Positions 8,016 through 15,202 of a DNA stretch of 64,000 bases are shown one piece after another. Within the stretch, counting starts at the first letter, position 1. The number at the start of each line of letters is the position of its first letter. The notes beneath the pieces were generated by a model. That model made no database searches, was not told the DNA's origin, and saw only the letters and a list, made by a program, of their open reading frames with translations. Both the position numbers and the translations under genes were made by a program. Location: positions 744,001 through 808,000 of the forward strand of contig NZ_CP015880.1 of assembly GCF_000697965.2 (NCBI RefSeq). Reading direction: 5' to 3'. The DNA comes from Ensifer adhaerens. Its GTDB lineage: Bacteria; Pseudomonadota; Alphaproteobacteria; Rhizobiales; Rhizobiaceae.

Positions 8016-8039
8016 CCCGTCCCGGAAAACCGGGACGGG
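8016..8039 (+). terminator. hairpin after the DUF2798 gene
   Basis: CCCGTCCCGG (8016-8025) pairs perfectly with CCGGGACGGG (8030-8039) around an AAAA loop, seven bases after the stop codon. A very stable stem but without a T-tract, so it may be a weak terminator or a 3'-end stabiliser. Confidence 0.55.
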
Positions 8040-8173
8040 CGGCGTGCCCACGTCGTCATGGGATAAGGGGCGCTCTCGTCGTGAAATCCATTCAGTTGCA
8101 ATTCAGCCGAGGGGTCGCATTCTGTTTTCTGCCGCAACGACTGGCGGTCTGATCAAGGGGCAAGGAGATGGGC

Positions 8174-8539
8174 ATGTTGAACAAGCTGGTGCAGGCGGCC
8201 ATTCTGGCCGGGGCGCTCTCCGCCGCACTTCCCGCTACCGCAAGCACATTTGTCGCCTGGGAAGTGTCCGGGGTCGACTGGAACGACGTGCTCAACGCGC
8301 GCGCCTGGCCATCCTCCTCCTCGGCGATCCGCGCCGGCTATCCCAACGGCACGAAACTGCAGATGACCGGCCGCTGCATGAACGGTGTCGATCTCAAGCG
8401 CATCGCCCGCTGGTCGGCTTCCGCCCAGCGCCAGGCCGTGCGGGCCACCTGGTGCCAGATCTGGCACGATCCGCAGCGCAGCGGAAACTGGCAGGAGGGC
8501 TGGGTTTACGGCAAGTTCATCCGGCCGGCGCGCTTCTGA
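8174..8539 (+). CDS. secreted small protein of unknown function
   Basis: A 121-aa protein with a signal peptide of about 24 residues (MLNKLVQAAILAGALSAALP then ATAS). The mature part has two Cys (GRCMNG and ATWCQIW), possibly a disulfide, and reads like a small beta-rich domain with a C-terminal GWVYGKFIRPARF. That ending resembles bacterial SH3-type proteins, but the match is too weak to name a family. The ATG at 8174 is preferred over 8168 because AAGGAG sits six bases before it and directly abuts the other. It stands alone between a hairpin and a methyltransferase gene. Confidence 0.7.
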   Translation: MLNKLVQAAILAGALSAALPATASTFVAWEVSGVDWNDVLNARAWPSSSSAIRAGYPNGTKLQMTGRCMNGVDLKRIARWSASAQRQAVRATWCQIWHDPQRSGNWQEGWVYGKFIRPARF

Positions 8540-8601
8540 CACGTTTGGACGATGACGATAAAGCGTCGGCGTGGCTGGCAAACAACAGCCCTGGTCGCAT
8601 A

Positions 8602-8641
8602 CTCCCGTATAAAGCACAGCGTTGCTTTGTTTTATCGGGAG
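8602..8641 (+). promoter_or_regulatory. hairpin that could mask the methyltransferase ribosome-binding site
   Basis: CTCCCG (8602-8607) pairs with CGGGAG (8636-8641), and inside it AAAGC (8611-8615) pairs with GCTTT (8624-8628). The 3' arm contains GGGAG, ten bases upstream of the GTG start at 8652. It may act as an RBS-sequestering structure or as a terminator for the preceding gene; there is no T-run. Confidence 0.45.
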
Positions 8642-8651
8642 CAGAGGTATC

Positions 8652-9410
8652 GTGAACAATACCTATGGCAGACTTGCCTCTCATGTTTATAATTTAGACA
8701 AATATATTGGAAAGTCCTTCGGCGACATCGAGTATTATCGGCAGAGGCTCGACGGCTATCGTGGGCCGATCCTCGAACCAGCCGTCGGCAACGGCCGAGC
8801 GCTGATCCCGTTGCTGGAGGCCGGTTTCGATGTCTGCGGGTTTGATGCCTCGCAGGACATGCTCGACTATTGCCTCGCCCAATGCGCCGGCCGCGACTTG
8901 GCGCCGGCCCTGTCTCGCCAGACCTTCGAAACCTTCACCTATGCAAAGCGCTTCGATGCGATTGTCGTACCCGCCGGTTCGTTGCAGCTGATCGCCGATC
9001 ATGCAGCGGCATCAGCCGTGCTGAAGCGCTTTTACGATCACCTGGCGCCGGATGGTCGGTTGATCTTCGATCTTTACCCGGGCGACATGGTTGCCGACCT
9101 GCAGCCGAATATCCGGAGCTGGCAAACGGAGACGGGCGACCTTTTGACCCTGACCAGCCAGCGTGTGAAGACCGACATCATCGGCCAGACGACCGTTTCC
9201 CACCTGCGCTACGACCTCTGGCAAGAAGGACGACTGGCGTCGAGCGAGCTTGAATTCTTCACCATGCGCTGGTGGGGCATTCAGGAAATGCTGCTGACGC
9301 TGCAGGCAGCCGGTTTCGAAGATCTCGTCGTTTCCGGCGACTATACCTTCGGCCGTGCTCCAAGGGACGGTGACCATGTCGTCACCTTCGAATGCCGACG
9401 CCCGGTATAG
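8652..9410 (+). CDS. class I SAM-dependent methyltransferase
   Basis: A 252-aa soluble methyltransferase. Motif I is ILEPAVGNGRALIPLLEAGF, followed by the acidic VCGFDASQDML (ribose-binding), FDAIVVPAGSLQLI (motif IV region) and LAPDGRLIFDLYPGDM. A C-terminal beta part (ELEFFTMRWWGIQEMLLTLQ) is typical of small-molecule methyltransferases. The substrate cannot be told. The start is a GTG at 8652 with AGAGG four bases and GGGAG ten bases upstream. The upstream leader is AT-rich and forms a hairpin. Codons at the N-terminus (AAT TTA GAC AAA TAT ATT) are more AT-rich than in the neighbours, perhaps a sign of transfer or of selection for an open start. Confidence 0.8.
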   Translation: MNNTYGRLASHVYNLDKYIGKSFGDIEYYRQRLDGYRGPILEPAVGNGRALIPLLEAGFDVCGFDASQDMLDYCLAQCAGRDLAPALSRQTFETFTYAKRFDAIVVPAGSLQLIADHAAASAVLKRFYDHLAPDGRLIFDLYPGDMVADLQPNIRSWQTETGDLLTLTSQRVKTDIIGQTTVSHLRYDLWQEGRLASSELEFFTMRWWGIQEMLLTLQAAGFEDLVVSGDYTFGRAPRDGDHVVTFECRRPV

Positions 9411-9434
9411 GTCGCGCGTCGAAGCAAACCGGAC

Positions 9435-9467
9435 AAAAGAGCCACGCCCGGTCGCCCGGGCGTGGCT
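9435..9467 (-). terminator. rho-independent terminator of the barrel/beta-helix gene
   Basis: On the minus strand AGCCACGCCCGG and its complement form a long GC stem (9440-9467) followed by TCTTTTGT, directly after the stop codon at 9475. It may also stop readthrough from the convergent methyltransferase gene, though the plus side lacks a T-run. Confidence 0.85.
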
Positions 9468-9474
9468 TCGGTTA

Positions 9475-11634
9475 TCAGCGGCAACGGGCCGCGGCGTTGC
9501 CCTGATCGAGCTTGACGCCGTTGACGGTCAGCACCGAACCCGGCGACTGGGTGATCGTCCCGGCCGACCAGCCGTTGTCGAGCAGGCAATCCTTCGGCGT
9601 GTTGCTCACGCTGACATTGCCGGTGATGTCTTCGGTCGGGCCCGAGAAGTAGAGGCCCGCCTTGCCGGCTTTGTCGACGGTCATGTTCTTCAGCACGACG
9701 TCGCGCACCGGTCCTCCAAGGAACTCGAACTCGTTGCCGTAGATGAAGGCGCCATAGGTGCCGGCATTCGTTACCTTGACGTCCTCGAGCGAAATCCCGG
9801 AGACGGGATTGAAGAAGATGCCGGCGTTGCGGGTACCGTCGACGGTCAGTCCTTTGACGTTGACGTTGGTGGTCGTCGCATCGAGGTTCGGGCTCGAGAC
9901 CAGCATCAGACCGTTGATGCCGCCAAAGAGCCGCATGTCGTTGATCGCGACGTTGGAGGTGCCCTGCAGCACAACGAGATCCATGTCCCGGTCCTGCTTG
10001 GCATTGTCGACCGTTACACGGTTGAGCCTGACATCCTTGCCGGCGACGAGCAGCACGCCTTCGCGGCGGGAGTTGCTGATCGTCACCTTGTCGAGCGTGA
10101 CGTTCTGCGTGCCGGTGACCAGTTCGTAGTCTGTCCGTCCGACCTTCCTGAACTCGCCGCCGGCAAAGACCCCATAGGTGACCTTGTCGATGACAGTGTC
10201 GCGCACCGTCACGTTTCGGCTGCCGACGGAGCTGACGGCGGCATAGGGCGCCTTGTTGGGGTTGTAGATCGAGAATTCGCAGGTCGTGTTGTTCTCGCAA
10301 ATGTAGAGGTCGTGGATGCGGCTGTCCTGAACCAGCGCGCCATTAACGCGCGTGAAGCGAATGCCGTCGTGGTTGGTGGCGCCAATGTCGACCTTGTCGA
10401 CGGTGACATCTGCGGTATTCGTGGCCGAAATGCCGGCTAGGCCGCCGCGGACCGAAAGCGACGAGATGGTGCTGCCCGACGCCATGGCAATCACGTCCTG
10501 GGCCGGGTTGTAGCCGGTGATCGTGGTGGCCGCACCCTGATTGACGAAGGTTGCGGTCGCGCCGCTGCGCGCGCCGCTAACGGCAATTGCGCCGCCGCCG
10601 CCAAGGAGTGTCTGGCCGTTGCCGAGTGCGAGTGTGCGGTCGAGACCGAGGTTGCCGTCCGCGAGGATCAGCGCGTCGGCGCCGGCAGCCCCGATCAGGG
10701 CGTTGATGTCGGAGGCATTGCCGGAAGCCGAGGAAAGGGTTACCACCCGGCCGGCATTACGGCCGGTGCCGGCAAGCTGCGCGGCCTCGACATCGCCGGT
10801 GGCGCCCGCATGGGTGCGGATGCGGGTGGCGCGCTCGACACGCTGGGTCATCGGATCGAAAGCGTCGGCGGTCGAGCCGGTCGCGCCGAACGGGATGCGC
10901 AGCCGTGCCATGACGGCGCCCTTCAGCTTGTCCTCGTTGTCATAGGTGCCGGTCACGCCGAGCGAGACGGTCGATCCCTCGGAAAGGCCCGGCAGGTCGG
11001 CAAAGGTCAGTTCCGCACGCAGCTTGGCGCCGAACATGTCGCCGAGGTTGCGGCCGCCATACCAGTAGCTGCCGCCGAAAACCTTCAGCTGAACGTTGGA
11101 GTCTTCCGCAAAGACAGGCAGGCGCCCGCCGATTTCGGCGTCGATGCCGCGCCGCGCCCGTTCCTTGCCTTCCTGGAAGACGAGCACGTGGTCGCGCACA
11201 TAGGCGGCATTGAAGGCGCTCAGCGTCTTGGCGCCGGTCAAAGGCAGATAGAAGTTGCTGCGCATTTCGAGGTCACCGCTGAGCGCCTCGAGGCCGAAGG
11301 ACAGCTGGCTGAAGGCGTTGCCGTGGTCGCTCTTCAGATAGTCGTAGTAGCCGTAGCCGCCGATGACCCATTGGTCGTTGGCGCGGAAACGATAGCCCAC
11401 GCCGACGGAGCCCTGGCGGACGGAATCGTTGGCAATGGCCCCGCGTGTATCGATGAAAATCGCATTGCCCGAATCGAGCACGAAGGGGAGGAAAAAGCCG
11501 CCGCCGGCAGCTGACCCGCCGCTGAAGAAGCCGCCTTCGATTTCCGCCTGCGGACGAAAATCCACCGCCAGCGCGGGGCTCGAAAGAAGGGTGCTGCTCG
11601 CCAGGGCAGCCGCAAGAAAACTCTTATTTTTCAT
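9475..11634 (-). CDS. inverse-autotransporter-like beta-barrel fused to a right-handed beta-helix
   Basis: A 719-aa exported protein. Residues 1-23 are a signal peptide ending SPALA. About 24-280 look like an outer-membrane barrel of the intimin/invasin (inverse autotransporter) type, with alternating strands such as GSVGVGYRFRANDQWVIGGY and GGSYWYGGRNLGDM, ending at DPMTQRVERATRIRTH as such barrels do. From about 300 to the end it is a parallel beta-helix with many NVTLDKVTISN / RLNRVTVDNAK turns, as in pectate-lyase-like or carbohydrate-binding passengers. There is no LysM and no Ig-like repeat. The ATG at 11634 follows GGAG. It stands alone, has its own terminator, and a perfect palindrome lies upstream. 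It is probably a surface-exposed adhesin or glycan-binding protein; enzyme activity cannot be claimed. Confidence 0.75.
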   Translation of the reverse strand: MKNKSFLAAALASSTLLSSPALAVDFRPQAEIEGGFFSGGSAAGGGFFLPFVLDSGNAIFIDTRGAIANDSVRQGSVGVGYRFRANDQWVIGGYGYYDYLKSDHGNAFSQLSFGLEALSGDLEMRSNFYLPLTGAKTLSAFNAAYVRDHVLVFQEGKERARRGIDAEIGGRLPVFAEDSNVQLKVFGGSYWYGGRNLGDMFGAKLRAELTFADLPGLSEGSTVSLGVTGTYDNEDKLKGAVMARLRIPFGATGSTADAFDPMTQRVERATRIRTHAGATGDVEAAQLAGTGRNAGRVVTLSSASGNASDINALIGAAGADALILADGNLGLDRTLALGNGQTLLGGGGAIAVSGARSGATATFVNQGAATTITGYNPAQDVIAMASGSTISSLSVRGGLAGISATNTADVTVDKVDIGATNHDGIRFTRVNGALVQDSRIHDLYICENNTTCEFSIYNPNKAPYAAVSSVGSRNVTVRDTVIDKVTYGVFAGGEFRKVGRTDYELVTGTQNVTLDKVTISNSRREGVLLVAGKDVRLNRVTVDNAKQDRDMDLVVLQGTSNVAINDMRLFGGINGLMLVSSPNLDATTTNVNVKGLTVDGTRNAGIFFNPVSGISLEDVKVTNAGTYGAFIYGNEFEFLGGPVRDVVLKNMTVDKAGKAGLYFSGPTEDITGNVSVSNTPKDCLLDNGWSAGTITQSPGSVLTVNGVKLDQGNAAARCR

Positions 11635-11696
11635 ATTATTAACTCCGCATGAATGCGACCTTGGGCGAGGCCGATTGGGCATGCGGTTAAAATATG

Positions 11697-11711
11697 TGAG
11701 TATAATACTCA
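11697..11711. promoter_or_regulatory. perfect 15-bp palindrome upstream of the barrel/beta-helix gene
   Basis: TGAGTATAATACTCA is an exact palindrome around a central A, 63-77 bp upstream of the start codon in an AT-rich promoter region. Its size and symmetry suit a dimeric repressor or activator. No matching regulator gene is adjacent. Confidence 0.55.
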
Positions 11712-11800
11712 AGTTTATTGATCGGTTGTCTGGGAACTATCCAGCGGCGTGTTGACGCAGGCCGCCCGCGCGGGAACGAGCGGCCATCGTCCGGGTTCGG

Positions 11801-12640
11801 TCAGGCCCTGAGAGCCTCGGCATTGTCCTTGGCGTAGGTTTCCAGGCTACGCGGCTCGTGGCCTGTCAATATCTTTACGTCGCCGGTAGGGTTTGCCACC
11901 CAGCCTTCGCGCACGGGATGGAAGATCGACGCGAGGAAGTGGGCGTAGTCCTCGGGCACCCCGGCGCCGACCAGCACGCCGACGAAGGTCTCGTCATCGA
12001 CAGGCGTGTAGGCGATGGGCTTAACGGTCACGCGTGACAGGATCGCTGCCGCCTCGCCGTAGCTCAGCGCTTCCGGCCCGGTGAGGTTGAAGGCGCGGCC
12101 GTTGAAGGCTTCGCTGGTCAACGCTGCCACGATGCTTTCGGCAATGTCGCGTGTATCGATGAAGCTCGTCCTGCCTTCGGCCGCCGGAACCGCGATCGCG
12201 CCGTGGCGGATACCCTCGATCCAGTAGCTCTGGAAATTGTCGGAGAACCAGTTTGGCCGGAGGATGACGAAGGGTGTTCCGGTTTTCTCGAGCTGCAGCT
12301 CAAGTTGGCGATAGGGGATGTTATCGTCCGCATCGACGCCGATGACGGTCATCAGCACGACCTTGATGCCGCGCGCGGCAGCGGCGGCCATGATCGGTCC
12401 GACCAGCCCGACCGGGTCGAGATATCCCGCCGGTGTCAGAACGAACAGGCGGTCGACGCCGTCGAGCGCCGGGCCAAAGGTCGTGGCATCCTCGTAGTCG
12501 AAGGCGACGGCTTCCGCGCCATCAACGGCTGTCGCCTTTCGGGACGCAGCCCTGACCGTTTCGCCACGTGCGGCCAGCGCCCGTACCACCTTGCTGCCGA
12601 TCGTCCCGTTCGATCCAAGAACCAGAATCTTGCCTGCCAT
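11801..12640 (-). CDS. NmrA-like NAD(P)H-binding oxidoreductase
   Basis: A 279-aa atypical short-chain dehydrogenase. The Rossmann motif is KILVLGSNGTIGSKVVRAL (GxxGxxG), followed by VRAASRKA, where the Arg suggests NADP(H), then DRLFVLTP and FVILRPNWFSDNFQ. The usual Tyr-x3-Lys pair is absent, as in the NmrA/QOR2 group. Such proteins act as quinone or azo reductases or as NAD(P) sensors. The ATG at 12640 has AGGAG seven bases upstream; a GTG immediately before it is less likely. It is divergent from an HxlR regulator, a pairing commonly seen for quinone-stress genes. Confidence 0.85.
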   Translation of the reverse strand: MAGKILVLGSNGTIGSKVVRALAARGETVRAASRKATAVDGAEAVAFDYEDATTFGPALDGVDRLFVLTPAGYLDPVGLVGPIMAAAAARGIKVVLMTVIGVDADDNIPYRQLELQLEKTGTPFVILRPNWFSDNFQSYWIEGIRHGAIAVPAAEGRTSFIDTRDIAESIVAALTSEAFNGRAFNLTGPEALSYGEAAAILSRVTVKPIAYTPVDDETFVGVLVGAGVPEDYAHFLASIFHPVREGWVANPTGDVKILTGHEPRSLETYAKDNAEALRA

Positions 12641-12653
12641 CACCGTTCTCCTG

Positions 12654-12688
12654 AGTATCCAAATGAAACCATGTTGCGGATGGATACT
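12654..12688. promoter_or_regulatory. inverted repeat AGTATCCA/TGGATACT, likely HxlR operator
   Basis: AGTATCCA (12654-12661) and TGGATACT (12681-12688) are perfect inverted repeats 19 bp apart just upstream of the NmrA-like gene, with a third half-site GGATAT right after. The position suits HxlR control of the reductase gene. Confidence 0.55.
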
Positions 12689-12743
12689 GGATATTGGTCC
12701 GGGAAAATGCTGTAAAGGAGGCAGTTTTTGGTGACATGGTTTC
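12665..12743. repeat. widely spaced inverted repeat GAAACCATGT/ACATGGTTTC
   Basis: A perfect 10-bp inverted repeat (12665-12674 and 12734-12743) brackets most of the divergent promoter between the NmrA-like and HxlR genes, with 59 bp between the arms. It could be a looping operator pair or, in RNA, a long-range stem. Confidence 0.45.
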
Positions 12744-12758
12744 CGCCCGGAAACCGCG

Positions 12759-13127
12759 ATGGGGTGCCCGATGGAGTACGACGTCTATATCCAGACCTGT
12801 CCGACCCGCCTGGTGCTGGACAGGCTTGCCGACAAATGGGCCGTGCTGGTGCTTGGAAAGCTCGATGAACAGCCGGTGCGCTTCAACCAGTTGAAGCGCG
12901 AGATCGACGGCATCTCGCAGAAGGTGCTGTCGCAGACCCTGAAGAAGCTGGAGCGGGACGGGCTCGTCAGCCGCAGCGTCTTTGCGACGGTGCCGGTGAC
13001 CGTGGAATATGCGATCACTCCGCTCGGTCGCACGCTGACATCGACGGTCGCGGCGCTGACGCGCTGGGCGGAGGAGAACATCGAGGCTGTGCTGCAAGCC
13101 CAGCAAAAATACGACCGCAGCGCCTGA
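12759..13127 (+). CDS. HxlR family winged-helix transcriptional regulator
   Basis: A ~122-aa regulator with the family core YIQTCPTRLVLDRLADKWAVLVL (the Cys of QTCP is the conserved redox-sensing position), RFNQLKREIDGISQKVLSQ (recognition helix) and the wing TVPVTVEYAITPLGRTL. Two starts are possible, ATG 12759 or ATG 12771; the second gives MEYDVYIQTCPTR and fits many relatives. It is divergent from the NmrA-like reductase and convergent with a glyoxalase/dioxygenase-fold gene 61 bp away. The inverted repeats in the divergent region are its likely operators. Confidence 0.88.
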   Translation: MGCPMEYDVYIQTCPTRLVLDRLADKWAVLVLGKLDEQPVRFNQLKREIDGISQKVLSQTLKKLERDGLVSRSVFATVPVTVEYAITPLGRTLTSTVAALTRWAEENIEAVLQAQQKYDRSA

Positions 13128-13188
13128 GGCGGCTGCGGCCGGCAAGTTTGCCACTGGCGCAAAGGCGCCTGTGGCCTGGGAGAGAGGA

Positions 13189-14067
13189 TCAGGCGACGAG
13201 CTTGAGGCCGATGCCCCAGGGGTCGACGAGGCTGTGGCCATTGCCGTTGCGGCTGACAGCGATTTCCAGCGTATCGAGCTTCGCGAGCGCCGCTGTGAGC
13301 TCGCCCGGCTCCTTGTACTGGATCGTATAATCCGAAAGTCCGGTCATGTGGCCTTCGCGCTTCGGCGCACCCCGCGAGTTCCAGATATTGGCGGCGACGT
13401 GATGGTGGTACTTGCCCGCGCCGAAGAAGCTCGCGCCGGGATAGCGTGCCATCAGCCCCAGGCCCAGCACGTCGCGGAAGAAAGCATCGGCCTGAGGAAT
13501 ATCGGACACCTGCAGATGGATATGGCCGATGGCCGTCCCGTCCGCCATGCCGCCCCAATTGTCCTTGGGTGCTTCGTCGTAGAGCGCCTGCAGATCGAGC
13601 GGCAGCGTATCCATGCCGACGGTCCCATCCGGCTTAAACGTCCATTCGCTCCGCGGTCGGTCGCGATAGACTTCGATGCCGTTGCCTTCCGGATCGGCGA
13701 GGTAAATCGCCTCGCTGACCAGGTGGTCGGACGCGCCCTGCAGCCTGATATTGTTGTGCGCGATATGGGCGAGCCAGCGGCCGAGTTCTTCGCGGCTCGG
13801 AACAAGAAAGGCGTTGTGGAAGAGGCCAGGCGCGTTGCGTGGCGCCCGCGCGGCGTTGCCTTCGGTCGTCAGCGTCAGCAGCGGGTGGCCATTGACGCCC
13901 AGCGTCTCGCCGCTCTTGCTCGCTTCGATCGGGCTCAGGCCCATGATCTTCTGATACCAGGCGGACACGGCCGGCAGATCCTGGACGACCAGATGCGCAT
14001 GCTCGACATGCGCGGGCATGGCAAGCGCATGGTCGGTTGGCATGTCGAAAGTCTCCTGCGAGGTCAT
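13189..14067 (-). CDS. VOC family ring-cleaving dioxygenase/glyoxalase-like protein
   Basis: A 292-aa protein with two vicinal-oxygen-chelate modules: the first from HVEHAHLVVQDLPAVSAWYQKIMGL, the second from GHIHLQVSDIPQADAFFRDVLGL. Metal ligands are suggested by the His in IGHIHL, the HHHVAANIW segment and the Glu of the first module's NGIEVYRDRP. The layout matches CatE-type catechol 2,3-dioxygenases, which open quinone- or catechol-type rings, so a role with the nearby HxlR/NmrA quinone-stress genes is plausible. The ATG at 14067 has AAGGAG upstream. Confidence 0.82.
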   Translation of the reverse strand: MTSQETFDMPTDHALAMPAHVEHAHLVVQDLPAVSAWYQKIMGLSPIEASKSGETLGVNGHPLLTLTTEGNAARAPRNAPGLFHNAFLVPSREELGRWLAHIAHNNIRLQGASDHLVSEAIYLADPEGNGIEVYRDRPRSEWTFKPDGTVGMDTLPLDLQALYDEAPKDNWGGMADGTAIGHIHLQVSDIPQADAFFRDVLGLGLMARYPGASFFGAGKYHHHVAANIWNSRGAPKREGHMTGLSDYTIQYKEPGELTAALAKLDTLEIAVSRNGNGHSLVDPWGIGLKLVA

Positions 14068-14260
14068 GTCTGTCTCCTTGGCATCGAAGCTACGGCCGGT
14101 TCGCCGTTTCAGTTTCATCGAAACTGTTGGGAATATGGGCCGCCTCGTTCGTTCACGGAAGCCTGTCAGTCACTTGATGTTGTGTTCGACGCGCGTTGAC
14201 AGTGGTTGTCGTCGCCCTACCTCATTTCGAGTGGGGCCATGCGCGCGCAGCGCTTTCGAT

Positions 14261-14274
14261 TTGATTTCAATCAA
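14261..14274 (+). promoter_or_regulatory. perfect FNR/FixK-type box (TTGAT-N4-ATCAA) upstream of uspA
   Basis: TTGATTTCAATCAA is an exact match to the anaerobox consensus bound by FNR/FixK/FnrN proteins in rhizobia. It lies 94 bp before the uspA start, a distance that suits activation at around -41. It implies microaerobic induction of the uspA-dksA pair. Confidence 0.75.
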
Positions 14275-14367
14275 AGCCGAAGATGCCGTCGAGGCGCAAT
14301 CTTGAGACGAGGGATTGGCCTGTGGCAACAGCCTGGCGATCCGCGTGGGCAACAGAAGGAGTACAGC

Positions 14368-14790
14368 ATGTACAAGAAGATCATCGTCCCGATTGCCATG
14401 GATCAGCTCGAACACGGCGAGTCCGTGCTCGGCATTGCCGAAAAGCTGATCGATGAGGGGGGCGAGATTATCCTGCTGAACGTCGTCGAGGATCTGAACG
14501 CCTATGCGCAAGGCTACATGATCGTGGATTTCCCGCTGGAAATGGTCGAGGAATCCCGAAAGCAGGCGTTAAAGACGCTCGAGGCGCTCAAAACCAAGCA
14601 TGGGATCAAGGGCCGCATCGAAATCCGCACCGGCGGGGCCGCCGGCACCATTAACGCCCTTGCCAGCGAAGAAAACGCCGATCTCGTCATCATCGCGTCC
14701 CATCGGCCGGGTCTCATCGACTACTTCATCGGATCGACGGCAAGCCGGGTCGTCAGCCATTGCCCCTGCGCCGTTCTCGTCGACCGGTAA
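14368..14790 (+). CDS. universal stress protein UspA family
   Basis: A 140-aa single-domain Usp. It starts MYKKIIVPIAMDQLEHGESV, has AGTINALASEENADLVIIAS in the middle, and ends with the ATP-binding loop SHRPGLIDYFIGSTASRVV followed by HCPCAVLVDR. Such proteins bind ATP and help survival under oxygen limitation, starvation or other stress in the cytosol. The ATG at 14368 has GAAGGAG upstream. A perfect FNR/FixK-type box precedes it, and a DksA/TraR-like gene follows after 65 bp, with a hairpin between. In rhizobia Usp genes are frequent members of the low-oxygen regulon. Confidence 0.9.
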   Translation: MYKKIIVPIAMDQLEHGESVLGIAEKLIDEGGEIILLNVVEDLNAYAQGYMIVDFPLEMVEESRKQALKTLEALKTKHGIKGRIEIRTGGAAGTINALASEENADLVIIASHRPGLIDYFIGSTASRVVSHCPCAVLVDR

Positions 14791-14812
14791 GCCACGAACA
14801 ACAAGAGCGCAT

Positions 14813-14835
14813 GCGGCGCGAGACCTTCGCGCCGC
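14813..14835 (+). other. intercistronic hairpin between uspA and the dksA-like gene
   Basis: GCGGCGCGA (14813-14821) and TCGCGCCGC (14827-14835) form a perfect 9-bp stem with a five-base loop, ending six bases before the AAGGAG site of the next gene. It may set the relative expression of the two genes by attenuation or by protecting the uspA mRNA end. Confidence 0.5.
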
Positions 14836-14855
14836 CACCGCCAAGGAGTCTTCAG

Positions 14856-15200
14856 ATGGACAAACATGGGCTTGACGACTTTCACGACCGCCTGACACGC
14901 CGCAAGGCGGAGCTGCAGGGGCGTCTGGTCAGGATCGAGCACGATCTCGATGAGCCGATGAACGCTGATGTCCCGGACCGGGTGACCGAGCGGGAAGGGG
15001 ACGAGGTTCTCGAAGGCCTTGGCCTTGCGGGCCAGGAGGAGATCCGCGCGATCGATGCCGCGCTCGATCGGATCGCCGCCGGCACCTTCGGAACCTGCGT
15101 GCGCTGCGGCCTGCCGATTTCGGCGGCGCGCCTGCAGGCTGTGCCTCATGCGCCACTCTGTCAGGAGTGCGCGGCCGAGGTCGCCCGCGGCGGGCGTTGA
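14856..15200 (+). CDS. DksA/TraR family zinc-finger protein
   Basis: A 114-aa member of the DksA/TraR family, which enter the RNA polymerase secondary channel and change promoter choice, often with ppGpp. The N-terminal ~75 residues are a short coiled coil (FHDRLTRRKAELQGRLVRIE). The four-Cys zinc finger is Cys81-x2-Cys84 (CVRCG) and Cys102-x2-Cys105 (CQEC). It lacks the DxxDxA tip of true DksA in its usual place, so it is a short paralogue. It is probably cotranscribed with uspA under the FNR/FixK box. AAGGAG lies eight bases before the ATG. The next gene is convergent, with stops two bases apart. Confidence 0.85.
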   Translation: MDKHGLDDFHDRLTRRKAELQGRLVRIEHDLDEPMNADVPDRVTEREGDEVLEGLGLAGQEEIRAIDAALDRIAAGTFGTCVRCGLPISAARLQAVPHAPLCQECAAEVARGGR

Positions 15201-15202
15201 CG

